This document shows positions 36,009 through 47,100 of a DNA stretch of 64,000 bases, one piece after another. Each line of letters opens with the position of its first letter. The first letter of the stretch is position 1. A program made the position numbers and the translations under genes. The DNA lies in NCBI GenBank assembly GCA_020746875.1, contig JAGTJL010000007.1, positions 186,001-250,000 on the forward strand, in the 5' to 3' direction. The DNA is from Rhexocercosporidium sp. MPI-PUGE-AT-0058 (taxonomy: Eukaryota; Ascomycota; Leotiomycetes; Helotiales). The notes beneath the pieces are model-generated. The model was given only the letters and a program-made list of their open reading frames with translations. It was not told where the DNA came from and did not search any database.

Positions 36009-37337
36009 TCATGGAATAATCTTCGCCTGCCGAAACCGGTCAAAAGCTTTCCACCAAGCACCCTTGGCATCCGTTTCCTCCTTCTGGGAACCCCATGCCT
36101 CGTGCATCTTGCTCATATCCAAGTTCCGATCAAAATCCAGCATCGTCATAATGAAGTACTGAAACCCCCCGAAACTGCGTTCGTTCCCAACTCTGCCCGT
36201 TTGTAAGCCCTTCTCCTGCTCCAACTTCCTCCATTCCGTCAAGTGATCTTCGATATATTTTCCCGGCTGCGGTCCAGAACCACCAGAAGGAGGCGGAGTC
36301 CCTTTCAGACCAAAGTATTCGCAGATCACCGGCCATTTCTTCGACCAAGAATTGGGGATCGCGTTATCGGCCGCATTGTACCTCTGGCGATGAGAGATTT
36401 CCGGATGCAAGCTTGCGTAGATTGCAAAACGGGCGACAATATCTTGACCCGAGTCGTTGCTTTTGTTCAGCCAGCTCTTTTCAGTTCCGGGGAAGTCGCA
36501 TATGGCACCTTTCCCTTCGATGGCCGCGTAGAGTGAAAGATACGTTGCCAGTGTTTGAGCAAGGCAGTAAATATTGTTATTTGGTACGAATCCAACCACC
36601 ACGTCGGGAGTAACTTCGCAGTATTTCCAGCGTTTCCCTTGGGAAGCAGCGGCCAGGTGGTCGGCTTGGGCGTAGTAGAAATTTTGAGAAGCATAAGGCT
36701 CAGGGAGGCGGGGCATAGATTCGACCAGTGGTAGAGTGAAGGGCATATCTTTGATAAGGTGAACCCCATATACCTGCATATCGTTAGTGAGTTGACCGGA
36801 AATCTTCCGTTACAAGGGAATTGACCTTGGTGCCTGTTGGTAGCACGACAAATCCAAGGTTCGGAGAGAGATTTTCAACCGCTGTGACAGCGCGGTCGAG
36901 GAGTTTGACATTAATTGCGCACTCTTTGTCAGAATCCAGATCCATGATATAAGCTGACCTTTCTGTCAGTATAGCTTGAGCTTATTTAGGGAAGTAAATA
37001 TACCGAAAAAATAGACATGTGTCACTGTGTCAATGCCCTTGATCTTTCTCTTCATCGCTGCTTCCAAACCTTCTTGTCCTCCATCGGTCAGCAAGTCCAA
37101 ACCACTTACGACTTGTAACTTATTGGAGTCTGGCCATAGTGCTGCTTCTCGACTTAGAGGACGGTTTGTGAGAGCTGTTACCGCCGAAAAGCTGGTTTCG
37201 TCTGGGTATCCTTCAATGAGGGCATTGGTGATAGCCCACCCAGTAATACCGCTAGCACCTCAAGAAGTGTTCAGTTATGCGGATTGACCCACTGGCTGCA
37301 AGTGCTTACCAAAAATAAGAGCGTGGTTGCCAGACAT
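36009..37337 (-). CDS. PRISE/VEP1-type NADPH reductase (progesterone 5beta-reductase/iridoid synthase-like), 394 aa
   Basis: Exons 37337-37310, 37258-37004, 36962-36826 and 36773-36009 give 395 codons. The first splice restores the Rossmann motif ALIFGASGITGWAITNALI. The features expected for this atypical SDR family follow: TALTNRPLS, HVYFF, VVLPTGTKVYGVHLI and FYYAQADHL, holding the family's usual Lys and Tyr region, then a C-terminal helical part with WSKKWPVICEYFGLKG and FGGFQYF. PRISE enzymes reduce the double bond of activated enones, including steroid 4-enes and acyclic monoterpenoid enals. Its place beside BVMO-2 suggests removal of an enone double bond before or after ketone oxidation. 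Substrate unknown. Confidence 0.9.
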
Positions 37338-38104
37338 TGTGTGATTCTACAATAGCTGATGGTCTTCTTTCACGATGCAATGGCCTTGGAAGAATGCAAA
37401 GAATGTATTCATCACACAACACAGCCTGTTCCTCGAGGCTGAAATACTGCCATCAGTCCACTAAGCAACAACATGCCCAACAAACACCTTAACCCATAAA
37501 TGGGCTTGCTTTGAGCGGACCAGTATTCCGTCCATACCCTTGTGAGACATCTGGAGAACCTTTCCCGGAGACCGCACATACAAATGCATTTTAGGGGGCA
37601 CTAATGTGCGGATTCTAGGTGAAAAGGACGTGAGCAAGGGACGGCATGAACTAGGCGTAGTCTGGTTTCTGGCATGAGATTGACCTCTCTTTTGAGTTTG
37701 TCCCGTACTGTAGCGTTCAACGCTAGACAGTGGATACGAGACGCCCATCAGCAGCCATACCCCGTTGCGGCATAGGTCTTAAATCATGAATCATTCAACG
37801 CTGGTGATGCCTGTGCTTCAGAGTCAGAAGGCGGGGAAAGGGTCCTGGGCCTGGGGTTCGCAGGGTCCGCTGATGCGCTGCTGCAGGAAATAGCTTGGAG
37901 TAGAACTCCAGATCCCTAATTACCCCCAATGCCGGCCCCGAGTAACCCAAGCGGCAGCTGGGAGTAGTTTCCCGCGAAAGTCATGTAGGTTTCTTTTGAT
38001 TGTTTCTCCTATCCATTTTCTTTTAATTCATATCTTTGCGCCCTCTTCTTTCCCTTGCTCTTCAACTCTTGCCCTAAGTCAGTTTGAAGACTCTGTCGTT
38101 CACA
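37338..38104. promoter_or_regulatory. Shared divergent promoter, PRISE reductase / BVMO-2
   Basis: 767 bases separate two divergent starts. No gene is supported; a minus-strand open frame at 37461-37748 begins on a non-standard codon and has no family features. GC-rich words near 37840-37970 (ggccccgagtaaccc, ttggagtagaactccag, which is partly palindromic) are candidate sites. Confidence 0.5.
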
Positions 38105-39987
38105 ATGGCAGACTTTTTGATTCCCCAAGCCACATCATCCGACCTTCAGGCTACATACCGTCTAGGCCAGCCAATCCATTCCGAACGACATGTGAATATT
38201 GTTTGCATAGGGGCCGGCGCATCTGGCTTGTTGCTAGCATACAAGCTGCAAAAGCACCTCCAGAACTTTTCTTTGACGGTGTATGAGAAGAACCCAGAGG
38301 TTTCTGGAACCTGGTTTGAAAATAGATATCCAGGGTCGGTAGCTTTGAAACTAAAAGTCTGACGCTGTCACTGACCCTTCCCAGATGTGCATGCGACGTG
38401 CCAGCCCACAATTATACTTGGAGCTTCGAGCCCAAACTTGATTGGTCCGCAGTGTATGCAAGTAGCAAGGAGATCTTCGAATATTTTAACTCTTTCGCAA
38501 AGAAATATCATCTCAGGCAATACATCAAGACAGAGCACCAGGTCATAGGCGCAACCTGGGATTCTGAACGTGGGGGCTACGAGGTCAAGATCAGAGATAT
38601 TCGAGCGGGTCAAGACCTCAGTCATTTCTGCGATATCTTGATCAATGCGTCGGGTATCCTGAATAACTGGAGATGGCCGGCAATTCCTGGACTAGAAAAA
38701 TACAAGGGCACGTTACTCCACACAGCGAATTGGGATGATAGCGTGAATCTCGCCGGGAAGCACGTTGGCCTAATCGGAAATGGGTAAGTTGGTGAAGGTA
38801 ATCTACAAGTGACGTATTGACAAAACTTCAGGTCATCAGGAATCCAAGTCCTTCCCAAGATCCAACCCATTGCTAGTCATGTCACAACCTTCATCCGAGA
38901 ACCTACATGGGTGTCACCAGTTCAAGGACTAGAGCAACATATCTACTCTGAAGAGGAGCGCAGGGATTTTCAGCAGAAATCCGGGGTTCTCACTGAGTAT
39001 CGCAAGAACATTGAGAGTGGCCTCAACGGTCAGTTTGGAATTTTCCTGAAGAATTCGAAGCCCAACACAGACACCCGCGATTACTTCCTTTCCCAGATGA
39101 GAGAGAAACTGCAAAACAAATATCTTGAGGAGCGCCTCATACCGAATTGGTCTGTTGGCTGCCGTCGATTGACACCCGGCGTTGGGTATCTCGAAAGTCT
39201 AGGAAAGGAAAACGTTACAGTAGTGTATGGCGAGATCACTTCAGTGACTGAAAGAGGTTGCATGTCAGACAATGGCAACGAATATCCAGTTGACATCCTC
39301 ATCTGCGCTACTGGTTTCGACACCACATTCAAGCCCCGATTCCCACTTATCGGACCTATGGGCACAAATCTACAAGACGAGTGGAAAGAAGAAGCACATT
39401 CCTATCTCGGAATTGCGGCCCCTGGGTTCCCAAACTACTTGATCTTTCTTGGTCCCAACTCGCCAATTGGGAACGGACCAGTGTTGTGTGCAGTTGAGGC
39501 CCAAGCAGATTACATGCTCAAACTCATCGACCGATACCAAACACATAACATCAAGTCATTCGCTCCAACTGGAGAGGCGGTCTCCGATTTCATTGCCCAC
39601 AAAGATAATTTCATGACACAGACTGTTTGGGCCGATCCATGCAGATCGTGGTACAAGAATCGTCCAGACGGTCCGGTCACCGCTCTTTGGCCAGGCAGTT
39701 CGCTGCACTACATTGAGGCTTTGATGGAATTGCGGATCGAAGACTGGGAAGTGAAATACACCGGGAACAGATTCGCGTGGCTAGGAAACGGATACAGTCA
39801 GACCGAACTGGACCCTACTGCTGACTGGGGATATTATATCAGGGAGAAGGATGACGATGCACCTCTCAGCAGGGCGGGAAAAAGGAAGTTGTTGACTAAG
39901 AGTGGGACTATGACTGCTTCGGCTGGTGTAAATTTCACAGGGAAGCGAGATGACGAAGTGTTTGTTGGGGAGGGGCCGAACTTGTAG
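38105..39987 (+). CDS. Baeyer-Villiger flavin monooxygenase (BVMO-2), 594 aa
   Basis: Exons 38105-38334, 38385-38783 and 38832-39987 give 595 codons. FAD site CIGAGASGLLLAYKLQ, then SGTWFENRYPG spliced to CACDVPAHNYTW; BVMO-type fingerprint KYKGTLLHTANWDDS; NADPH site VGLIGNG spliced to SSGIQVLPKIQ; ICATGFD and LWPGSSLHYIEALMELRIED. Both dinucleotide sites are whole. The length equals BVMO-1, but the two introns lie at other places (after the YPG and IGNG motifs), and the sequences are clearly different, so the pair is not a recent tandem duplication. It may act on a later ketone of the same pathway. The C-terminus (EGPNL) has no PTS1. Confidence 0.94.
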
Positions 39988-40365
39988 GCCTGGGGCTGGT
40001 TGCTAGGCGTTTCATAATCTTCATATCCTTCAAGGTTTCTGGATATTCCAACTAGAGCATCTCTCAAATACTGTCTTCGACTGACGCTCTCCGGAAATGT
40101 AATAACCTCGGTGGTCAGTTGCAAGAATCGGGCGTTTTAATCCCTCACCATGAATTGGCATAGCCTTCAGTGAACCTAGACATTTTTCTCTCAAAGCAGA
40201 CTAAAAGAGTTTATGCTAGCTATATCTCAGTTACAAATGTGTCTGAAAACTTTACATGTTTCGTGGTGTGTTCAGGCTTTTTGAACTCCCAGATACAACT
40301 TCGACGAACCACATCACTTCAAATAATATAATTCCTCGTCAATAACTGTGTTATCTTTGCAGTTT
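39988..40365. other. Convergent 3' flanks of BVMO-2 and SDR-2
   Basis: 378 bases lie between two gene ends. Nothing coding is supported. The sequence is moderately AT-rich, as in untranslated 3' regions. Confidence 0.5.
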
Positions 40366-41503
40366 TTAGTTTATAGTGTATCCTCCATCTACTACCAAGC
40401 TACTTCCGGTCATGAAGCTCGCCATTGGACTGGCCATAAATACAAGGCAGTCAGCGATTTCATCCACACCTCCCATCCGTTTCATTGGGGTCTTGGCAAT
40501 TTCTTCGCTCATGGTTCCCGCAGACTCAGCTGCTGCGAGTAATGGAGTACTGACATAGCCGGGGCAAATTGCATTGATTCGGATCCCTTGAGCGGCGTAA
40601 TGAGAAGCGTCCTAGGAATACTTAGCGGAGCAATTTTTGAGTGGGAGCTGAGTGAATATTGAATGAAAAATGTGCACGAGATTATGGTACGAAGATGACT
40701 CTTACACTTTTAGTGAGACCAAGTACTCCTTTCCACAAATAAATTAGATTACTTTAGACGCCGATTTTGGGGAGAAGCCACTGCTCACCATGTTTGGAAG
40801 CAGAATATGGACTTGCTGTTATATTTGCTGGCATGCCTATAATCCCATACATCGAAGCAACATTTATTATGTTACCTCGCCCTTCACGCGTCCCCAGATT
40901 TCTGAAAGCCAATTGTCAGCCATACCGTCATCAATAGTCTTGGGTGCCAATGTCCTTCTTTTTATATAAAAAGAAACCAAAAAAATACATTGTGAAAGTT
41001 ATATTCGGTGAGATCAGGTTTCACGTACTCTTGCTTCACCATCGCTCTCAGCTCCGCCCTCTGGCTCCTCCAAACGCCATTTAAATTGATGTCGATGACT
41101 TTCAGCCAGGCTTGCTCTTCACTCTCATCTGTGGCTTTTCCCGTTCCTGCAATGCCGGCGAAGTTAATAGCGACATCGACCCGTCCGAATCTTTTCACAG
41201 CCTGCAACACTGCGTTGTTCACGCCTTCCTCGTCACGGACGTCGACCTGCATATATGCAATCTCAACATCTGGATACTGAGATTTAATTGCTTCGGAGGT
41301 GGTGAGAAGATGCTCGCGATTGAGATCTGCCAATGCCAGACACTTCATGCCATGCTTTGCCAAATTGAATGCCGTCGCCTTCCCCAACCCTATTCGGCGT
41401 CAGAAACTCGGGCGTCCAAACGGCTTGTCAGCGTAGGGTATCAAGACTTGCCAGTAGCTGCTCCAGTTAAAAACGCTGCTCCCTTCAGCAAAGGTCCTGC
41501 CAT
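40366..41503 (-). CDS. Short-chain dehydrogenase/reductase (SDR-2), 264 aa
   Basis: Exons 41503-41452, 41389-41029, 40901-40789, 40728-40706 (a 23-nt micro-exon coding GVLGLTKS with its split codon) and 40611-40366 give 265 codons. Intron 1 needs a GC donor (gcaagt, 41451-41446) and restores the cofactor motif TGAATGLGKATAF. Further motifs are ALADLN, VDVRD, NFAGI, NVASMYG, the active-site YSASK, CPGYVSTPLL and VVDGGYTIN at the end. The acidic ALADLN after strand 2 favours NAD over NADP. No peroxisomal signal, unlike the SDR at 22.7 kb. It is divergent from the MFS transporter. Likely an alcohol or hydroxy-acyl dehydrogenase of the pathway. Confidence 0.88.
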
Positions 41504-42280
41504 TGCTATATGATCCTATGTTCAGATTTTCGAGCTGCTTGGGGCTTGAGCCGGGGGGGAATCGCGACCTTCAGTGGGCAGGAGCCAGATCACAGCGCGG
41601 TCACAGAGAGTGTTCACCAACTAATTCTCTAGAGTTCTGACTGCGATCGATCCCTGGTGCCCCGCGCAAACAAACTCGCACTCGCTCACCCATCGGCCCC
41701 GGCCAAGGGAAGCATCGCCAAGGGGGTGCGCTTACGTGGATCACTAACTAGACTGCAGGCTAACTATAAGCCGGTGATGATCTCCCGGGTCCCGACAGCT
41801 GTCTCTCTCCCGGGTGACGATATCCTCAAGCGCAGTTCAACTGCCGTCTTGTCTTACGCAGGCTGCCCTGGCTGAGTCAGTCCCGTGTCAGAGGCGGGGA
41901 CGATGGTCGTCACTTGAATCGGGTACAGTAGTGGCCGCCGTCCAAACCAACGGACGGCAATCTGGCGCTTTCTTACTTTCTGCGAACCCTGGAAGAGTCG
42001 AGGCAATTAATTGTTTGATGAAAGTGACACAGATGCGGGGAGAGGGAACAACGAAAGGATCGTGGCGTCCGCTTAACTTTATGCTCTGAAGTATGCGTGC
42101 TCTATTTCCTTCAGGAGGAGCTCGATTCAGCAGGCAGGCCACGCTTGCACATTAAAGCTGTGTCTCCGCACATCTTTGCCATTCTTGTCCTTTCCCCCTT
42201 ACGTATCGTTCTTACTCAACTCCTGGGCTTGTTTCTTCCGTTATCGACTGCCCCCATACACTGCTATCTCGTCTTGAATC
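41504..42280. promoter_or_regulatory. Shared divergent promoter, SDR-2 / MFS transporter
   Basis: 777 bases separate two divergent starts. The SDR-2 side is GC-rich: gagccgggggggaatc at about 41550 and cggccccggcc near 41695. Two cccgggt words lie near 41785 and 41810. No gene or proven site is seen. Confidence 0.5.
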
Positions 42281-44154
42281 ATGGCACAAGAGGCAGACGA
42301 GAAGAACGGAATCAGTGAAAAACACGTCGAAGACTCCGGTCACAATGACTACGATCGTCATGTCGCCATTCACACTGATACTTTCGACATCGATGAAGAT
42401 GCTCTAGGGAATAATCTTCCAAGGAATTATTACATGAGTCCCGGATTCATCGGAACGGTGATAGTAAGTAACTGCCATTCTGAGATGAAAGGAGGATATC
42501 TGATAAACCTCCCAGGCGTTGTGTCTCGGAAACATCTCCAACTATCTCGGCTGGATCATGCCCTCCAACTCCCTCCTTCTCATCAATGAAGATATCGGCC
42601 CTTCCAAAAACATTACTTGGGTAGCACTCGCGTACACCCTCGGTCTCAGCGTCGGATTTCTCGTCGTTGGACGCCTGTCGGATATCTTTGGGCGTCGCTG
42701 GTTTTTCATCATCGGGAACTGCTTCGCCCTCGTCGGCGCCATTGTCTCTGCTACAGCAACCCATGTTGAGGCCATCATCGGAGGCAATCTTCTAGGAGGC
42801 TTGGCCGGCGCTGTTCAGATCTCATTCACAGTTGCCATCGCCGAGCTTGTGCCGAATAAGCATCGACCCCTTTGGCTCACGGCCATTTTCTTTTCTTCGT
42901 TTGAAATTGCATGTTTTGGGCCTGTTATTGCGCAGTCACTTGTGACAGGCACTAAAGCACAATGGAGGTGGTCGTTTTATCTTGATATTATCGTTGCTGG
43001 ATTGGCAGTCATCTTGTTCTTCTTTTTCTATCATCCGCCCAATTTCCGCCTGCTTCACAAGAACAGGTCGAGAATGGAACAGCTGAAGAGAATGGACTTT
43101 GTTGGACTCGTTTTGTTTTGTGGTGGTCTATCAGTATTTCTAATTGGATTGGCATGGGCTGGGACCGTTCACCCATGGAAGTCCGCTCATGTCATTGCCA
43201 CCATCATCGTTGGAGCCGTAGCTCTTATAGTCTTCGTTCTATATGGTAAATCCAAATGTTTCCCTCCCTCATTGAAAAATTCTAACTGGGTTAGATGCCT
43301 ATATTCACCCTGGCGATACCCTTCTCCCCCTCCACCTCTTCAAATCACGCGGCTACCTCGCAATGGTCATCACAGCTATGGTCGGTTCCTGTGTCTATTA
43401 TAGTATGAACGTGCTCTGGCCCCAACAAATTGGCTACCTATTTCCCGGCACAACGACTCACAACGGCTGGCTTGCCTGCATCGTGGGCTCGGCCACTCTC
43501 GTCGGTCAAGTAGTCGGCGGGGTCCTGTGTCAGTACGTGCCCCAAAGCAGGCTGATACTAATCATTTCTTGCGTGAGCCTCACTGCCTTCTCGGCAGCAA
43601 TGGTGAGCGTGGGCCCTGGTGATGAGGCAAAAGGAATCGCGCTCATGTTCATGGCCTGCTTCTCTGTCGGGATCATCGAAACCTGCTCCCTCGCTCTCGC
43701 CCCTCTGGCTTGCGCGTCTGAGGATCTTGGAGCAGCACTGGGAGCCCTGGGATCTATAAGATCTGGGGGTGCCAGTGTAGCAACAGCCATCTACACGACA
43801 ATTCTCTCGAACAAACTTGGAAAATTCGTCCCGGCATTGGTGACAGCCGCTGCATTGGATGCCGGTCTGCCATCCAGCTCGCTCCCTGAGCTCTTTACAA
43901 ACCTTTCAACGGGAACGCTCTCTACGGTACCAGGAATCAATCCGAATATCATTTCTGCTGTTGTAGCGGCAAATGCGGAGGCTGCGTCGAAATCATTCCA
44001 GTATGTCTGGTATGCAGTCATTGCATTTGGCGCGCTTGCTGTTATTGCAGCTTGCTTGACAATTGATTATGGAGTCTACTTGACAGATGAGGTAGCGAGG
44101 AAGATGCATGGCGCTACAGTGGGTGAGAATGAAGAGCAGGGAGACGAAAAGTAG
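42281..44154 (+). CDS. MFS transporter, Tri12-like, 590 aa
   Basis: A polytopic plasma-membrane carrier of the major facilitator superfamily. Exons 42281-42463, 42516-43245 and 43295-44154 give 591 codons. After an acidic cytosolic N-terminus come about 14 hydrophobic segments. The first-half MFS signature is RLSDIFGRRWFF, and GGLAGAVQISFTVAIAELVP is the Tri12-type segment after it. The second half contains PQQIGYLFPGTTTHNGW and ASEDLGAALGALGSIRSGG. Tri12-like proteins are encoded in fungal metabolite clusters and export or import small lipophilic molecules. Here it marks the right end of the cluster, and could take up the substrate or export a product. Confidence 0.93.
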
Positions 44155-44800
44155 ATAGGTCCCTACTGAAAGTAGTAGCAGTATCAGGGGGGACTTCTAC
44201 ACTATCACTTAATCCAGAAAGCACGGAGAGAGGGTGGAGTTCAACATGAGATGACAGATTGCAGCTATCTTAAGTATGGAAAGTCGACGTTAATAATAAT
44301 TATTTTGAAATTTTAGGGTCTATAGTACGGAAACTTGGAACCCTCTCAGGGTTCCTTAGGGTGTGAGGTTTGAGTTAGATTATTTCTGCAGTCAGACCGC
44401 ATCAAACATGGTAAATTTTCAGACTTCAAAAAGGTAAGGTTATTTTTTAATCAAAAAGCTGCGCTTTAATATATAAAGCTATTTAGCGTTTTTACTTTTT
44501 TTTTTATTTTACTACGTAATTAAAAAGTTATACTTAAATATATCTCAAAAAAAAAAACCGATTCTCAAAACTTTTAGACTTCCTGGCCTTAGCAACAATA
44601 TATCTCTTTTATTAAGACTTACAAAAATAAACCAATAAGTGCATTCGATTCCGCTCGATTAGCTCTATAAAATAGATTAAAAAGTTTTAGAAAATGTAAA
44701 GTTTTAATATTTATTATTATTAAGATTTTAAGCCTTAGCAATTAAGTTAAGCGAGCTAAAACATCTTTAATTCTAACGTCAATTCTATCTTAATATTACT
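44155..44800. other. Transition from cluster to AT-rich block
   Basis: The first 250 bases are the 3' flank of the MFS gene. From about 44290 the sequence becomes AT-rich with long A and T runs. No gene is seen. Confidence 0.5.
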
Positions 44801-46520
44801 ACTACCATAACTACTACAACCACCACTTCATAATACCTATTATGGCTCCTTTAAAGCGTAATAAAAGTGCTACGCTCGCTAAATCACCTCCTAAATCGCC
44901 TATTCGGCCAATTATAAAGCGGTCGCGTTAATAAACACCTAAAAGCTTTAGCTCTTTACCTTTACTTTTACGTCCTACGAAACTTAATTCTACCTTTACG
45001 CTTACTGCTTTTAATAATAATTAAGTCAACAAATCAGAATTCGAGGAGGAAAGAATAACTTAAGTAATTAACAAATCAGAGAGCGAGGAAGAGAGTGAGA
45101 TTGAAAAAGAAGATGATATTACTTATAACAACGAGTATTTAGATCAAGATCTTAAAGAGCTAAGCCCGGATAGGCTAGATAAGAAGGAGACGAACGAATC
45201 AGATATTGAGAGAGAAGTAGACGAAGAGGTTAAAATCTCTAAGTCTTTTTATTAATTAATAATCGATTCAGAAGGTAATTTGAGTATACCTTTTGAAAAA
45301 GTAATTAATACTTTAACTCTCCGTAAGTACTTTAACTGTTTTATTATATAATTTAACTCTCCGTAAGTACTTTAATTGTTTTATTATATAATTTTTTAAC
45401 TTATAATTAGAACCTAAAGGCCCTTATAAAAATAAATTAGCTTCTCTTAAAGAGAAGGGTCGCTTACTCGTAAAAGAGCTAAACGTGCTCAAGACGAGAT
45501 AAATCGATAAACTTCTTTATAAAAGCCTTCTCAAAAGCCTTCGAATATTAAGTTAATTATTTAATAGCCTCTTACTAGCTTCTTTTCGCTAAAGCTTTTA
45601 CCTTTACTTTTATTATCGGAAGAAGAAGAAGATATATTCGAAGATATCGACTTTAGAGATGACGACGACGATTCTGAATTTGACAAGCTTATTAAAGTGG
45701 AATTACGAGCTGAAGACGATTCTATTAAATTAGATAATCTTAACGATACGGAGTTTATTAATAATAAACGATACGAGCTCTTATTGGACTTGCTTATTAA
45801 AGACGCTATTAATATAAGCTCTCTGGAGCTTAATTCTACGCCAAAGACTTATAGAAAAGTTCTTAACTCTATTAAAAAAACAAATTAATAGCAAGTATAT
45901 TAAGCTTTTACCTCGCTTATACTTCGACTACTACTTAATTCAGTAATACGTCCAAAACATCTTATAAAAGAGTCCTCGTAGAAGTCGAATTAAGGCTTCT
46001 CTTCTTATTACTAAGAGTAATTATCCTACCGGAGACGGGAAAACCTTCGCCCGCAAAATCAAAGCGTTATTCTTTTATTATCGTACTCATAGATCTTTAT
46101 TAATAGAGACTCGAGGAGGTAAATAACAAAATCGGTTTTATTTGGACAACGAAAACATTTTTCGAGTTTATAAGACTTGGTTATTAACTCAAAAGCTTGC
46201 TACTGTTACGCTAAAAGGATTTCGCCATGCTATTAATACGCAAATTATGCCTCGCCTACTTGCCTCAGCTAAAAAGAATAAGAAGCTTCTTTTAAGTAAA
46301 ATTACCGGTACACGTAATAAAGCCGGTAAAAAGCTAAAGGATTGGAAGCTTCTTAGTAAAACAGTTACTTATAAGTGGCTAAATCGTCTTAGATTTTACG
46401 CTACCGAGGAAAAGAAAGGAGTTTAGGTAAACGACTACGAGAGAGAGGACGTAATCGAATATCGCTAAGAGGAATTCCTACCGTAAATAGCTTATTATAC
46501 GGCTTTTTTTTAATTAATTC
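44801..46520 (+). pseudogene. RIP-damaged transposon-derived gene
   Basis: On the plus strand a long coding-like track with many stops runs from about 44843 (ATG, MAPLKRNKSATLAKSPPK), through acidic stretches (KSESEEESEIEKEDD), to a better-kept open part at 46142-46426 (FRVYKTWLLTQKLATVT, then VTYKWLNRLRFY). It is followed by KKGV, a stop, VNDYEREDVIEYR. The last pattern is like the N-terminal half of a family of fungal transposon-derived proteins whose DDE part should follow, but that part is not readable. Family assignment is from memory of the motif and is tentative. Not functional. Confidence 0.45.
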
Positions 46521-47100
46521 TCTTTAAATATAAGCTTTTAAATTACTTTTTAGTCTTTGTAATTGCTTACTGTATTTTGACTCGTCTGAGTTATAATATT
46601 TTAATATATTTAACTTTAAAAAAGAGTATCTTTTAAAGCTTTTAATCGAGCAGACGTTATTTAAAGCCGCGAGTCGAGGGAGTTTAATTATATTATTTAC
46701 GCGTAAGTTATTTTTAAAAAAACAAGCTTTAAAAAGTTTAATAGAAAATATACGTAACGTCGAGATTTAAAGCTTAACTCGGTTGAAATATAAGTATTAT
46801 ACGGTAGTTATAATATAATAAGTAGTAAGTCGTCGTTAATTAAAAAAAAAAAAAGTAATTAATTGCCTTTTTAATTATATTTATTAAGATTCATTTGATT
46901 TTTTTAGTAGAGTCTAATAGAAACAGCTGGCTTTCATTAATTAAAGACAAATATAATAGAAAACCTTATAAATATGTTAATATTTCTTTTAATTAGCTTT
47001 TCACGTTGGATTTTTAGAAAATTCTTTCAATTTTTGCTTTAGCTATGAAATGCCATAGTCCCCAGCTTGTTACGACCTAAAAACAGAGTCTGACACTTCA
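46521..47100. other. AT-rich RIP-like sequence, no gene seen
   Basis: Very AT-rich DNA with many TpA steps follows the transposon relic up to the 3' end of the next P450. Nothing can be read in it. Confidence 0.55.

Noticed and set aside
37461..37748. Minus-strand 95-codon frame in the PRISE/BVMO-2 spacer
   Set aside because: No ATG start in a good context and no homology; the stretch is better explained as a shared promoter.
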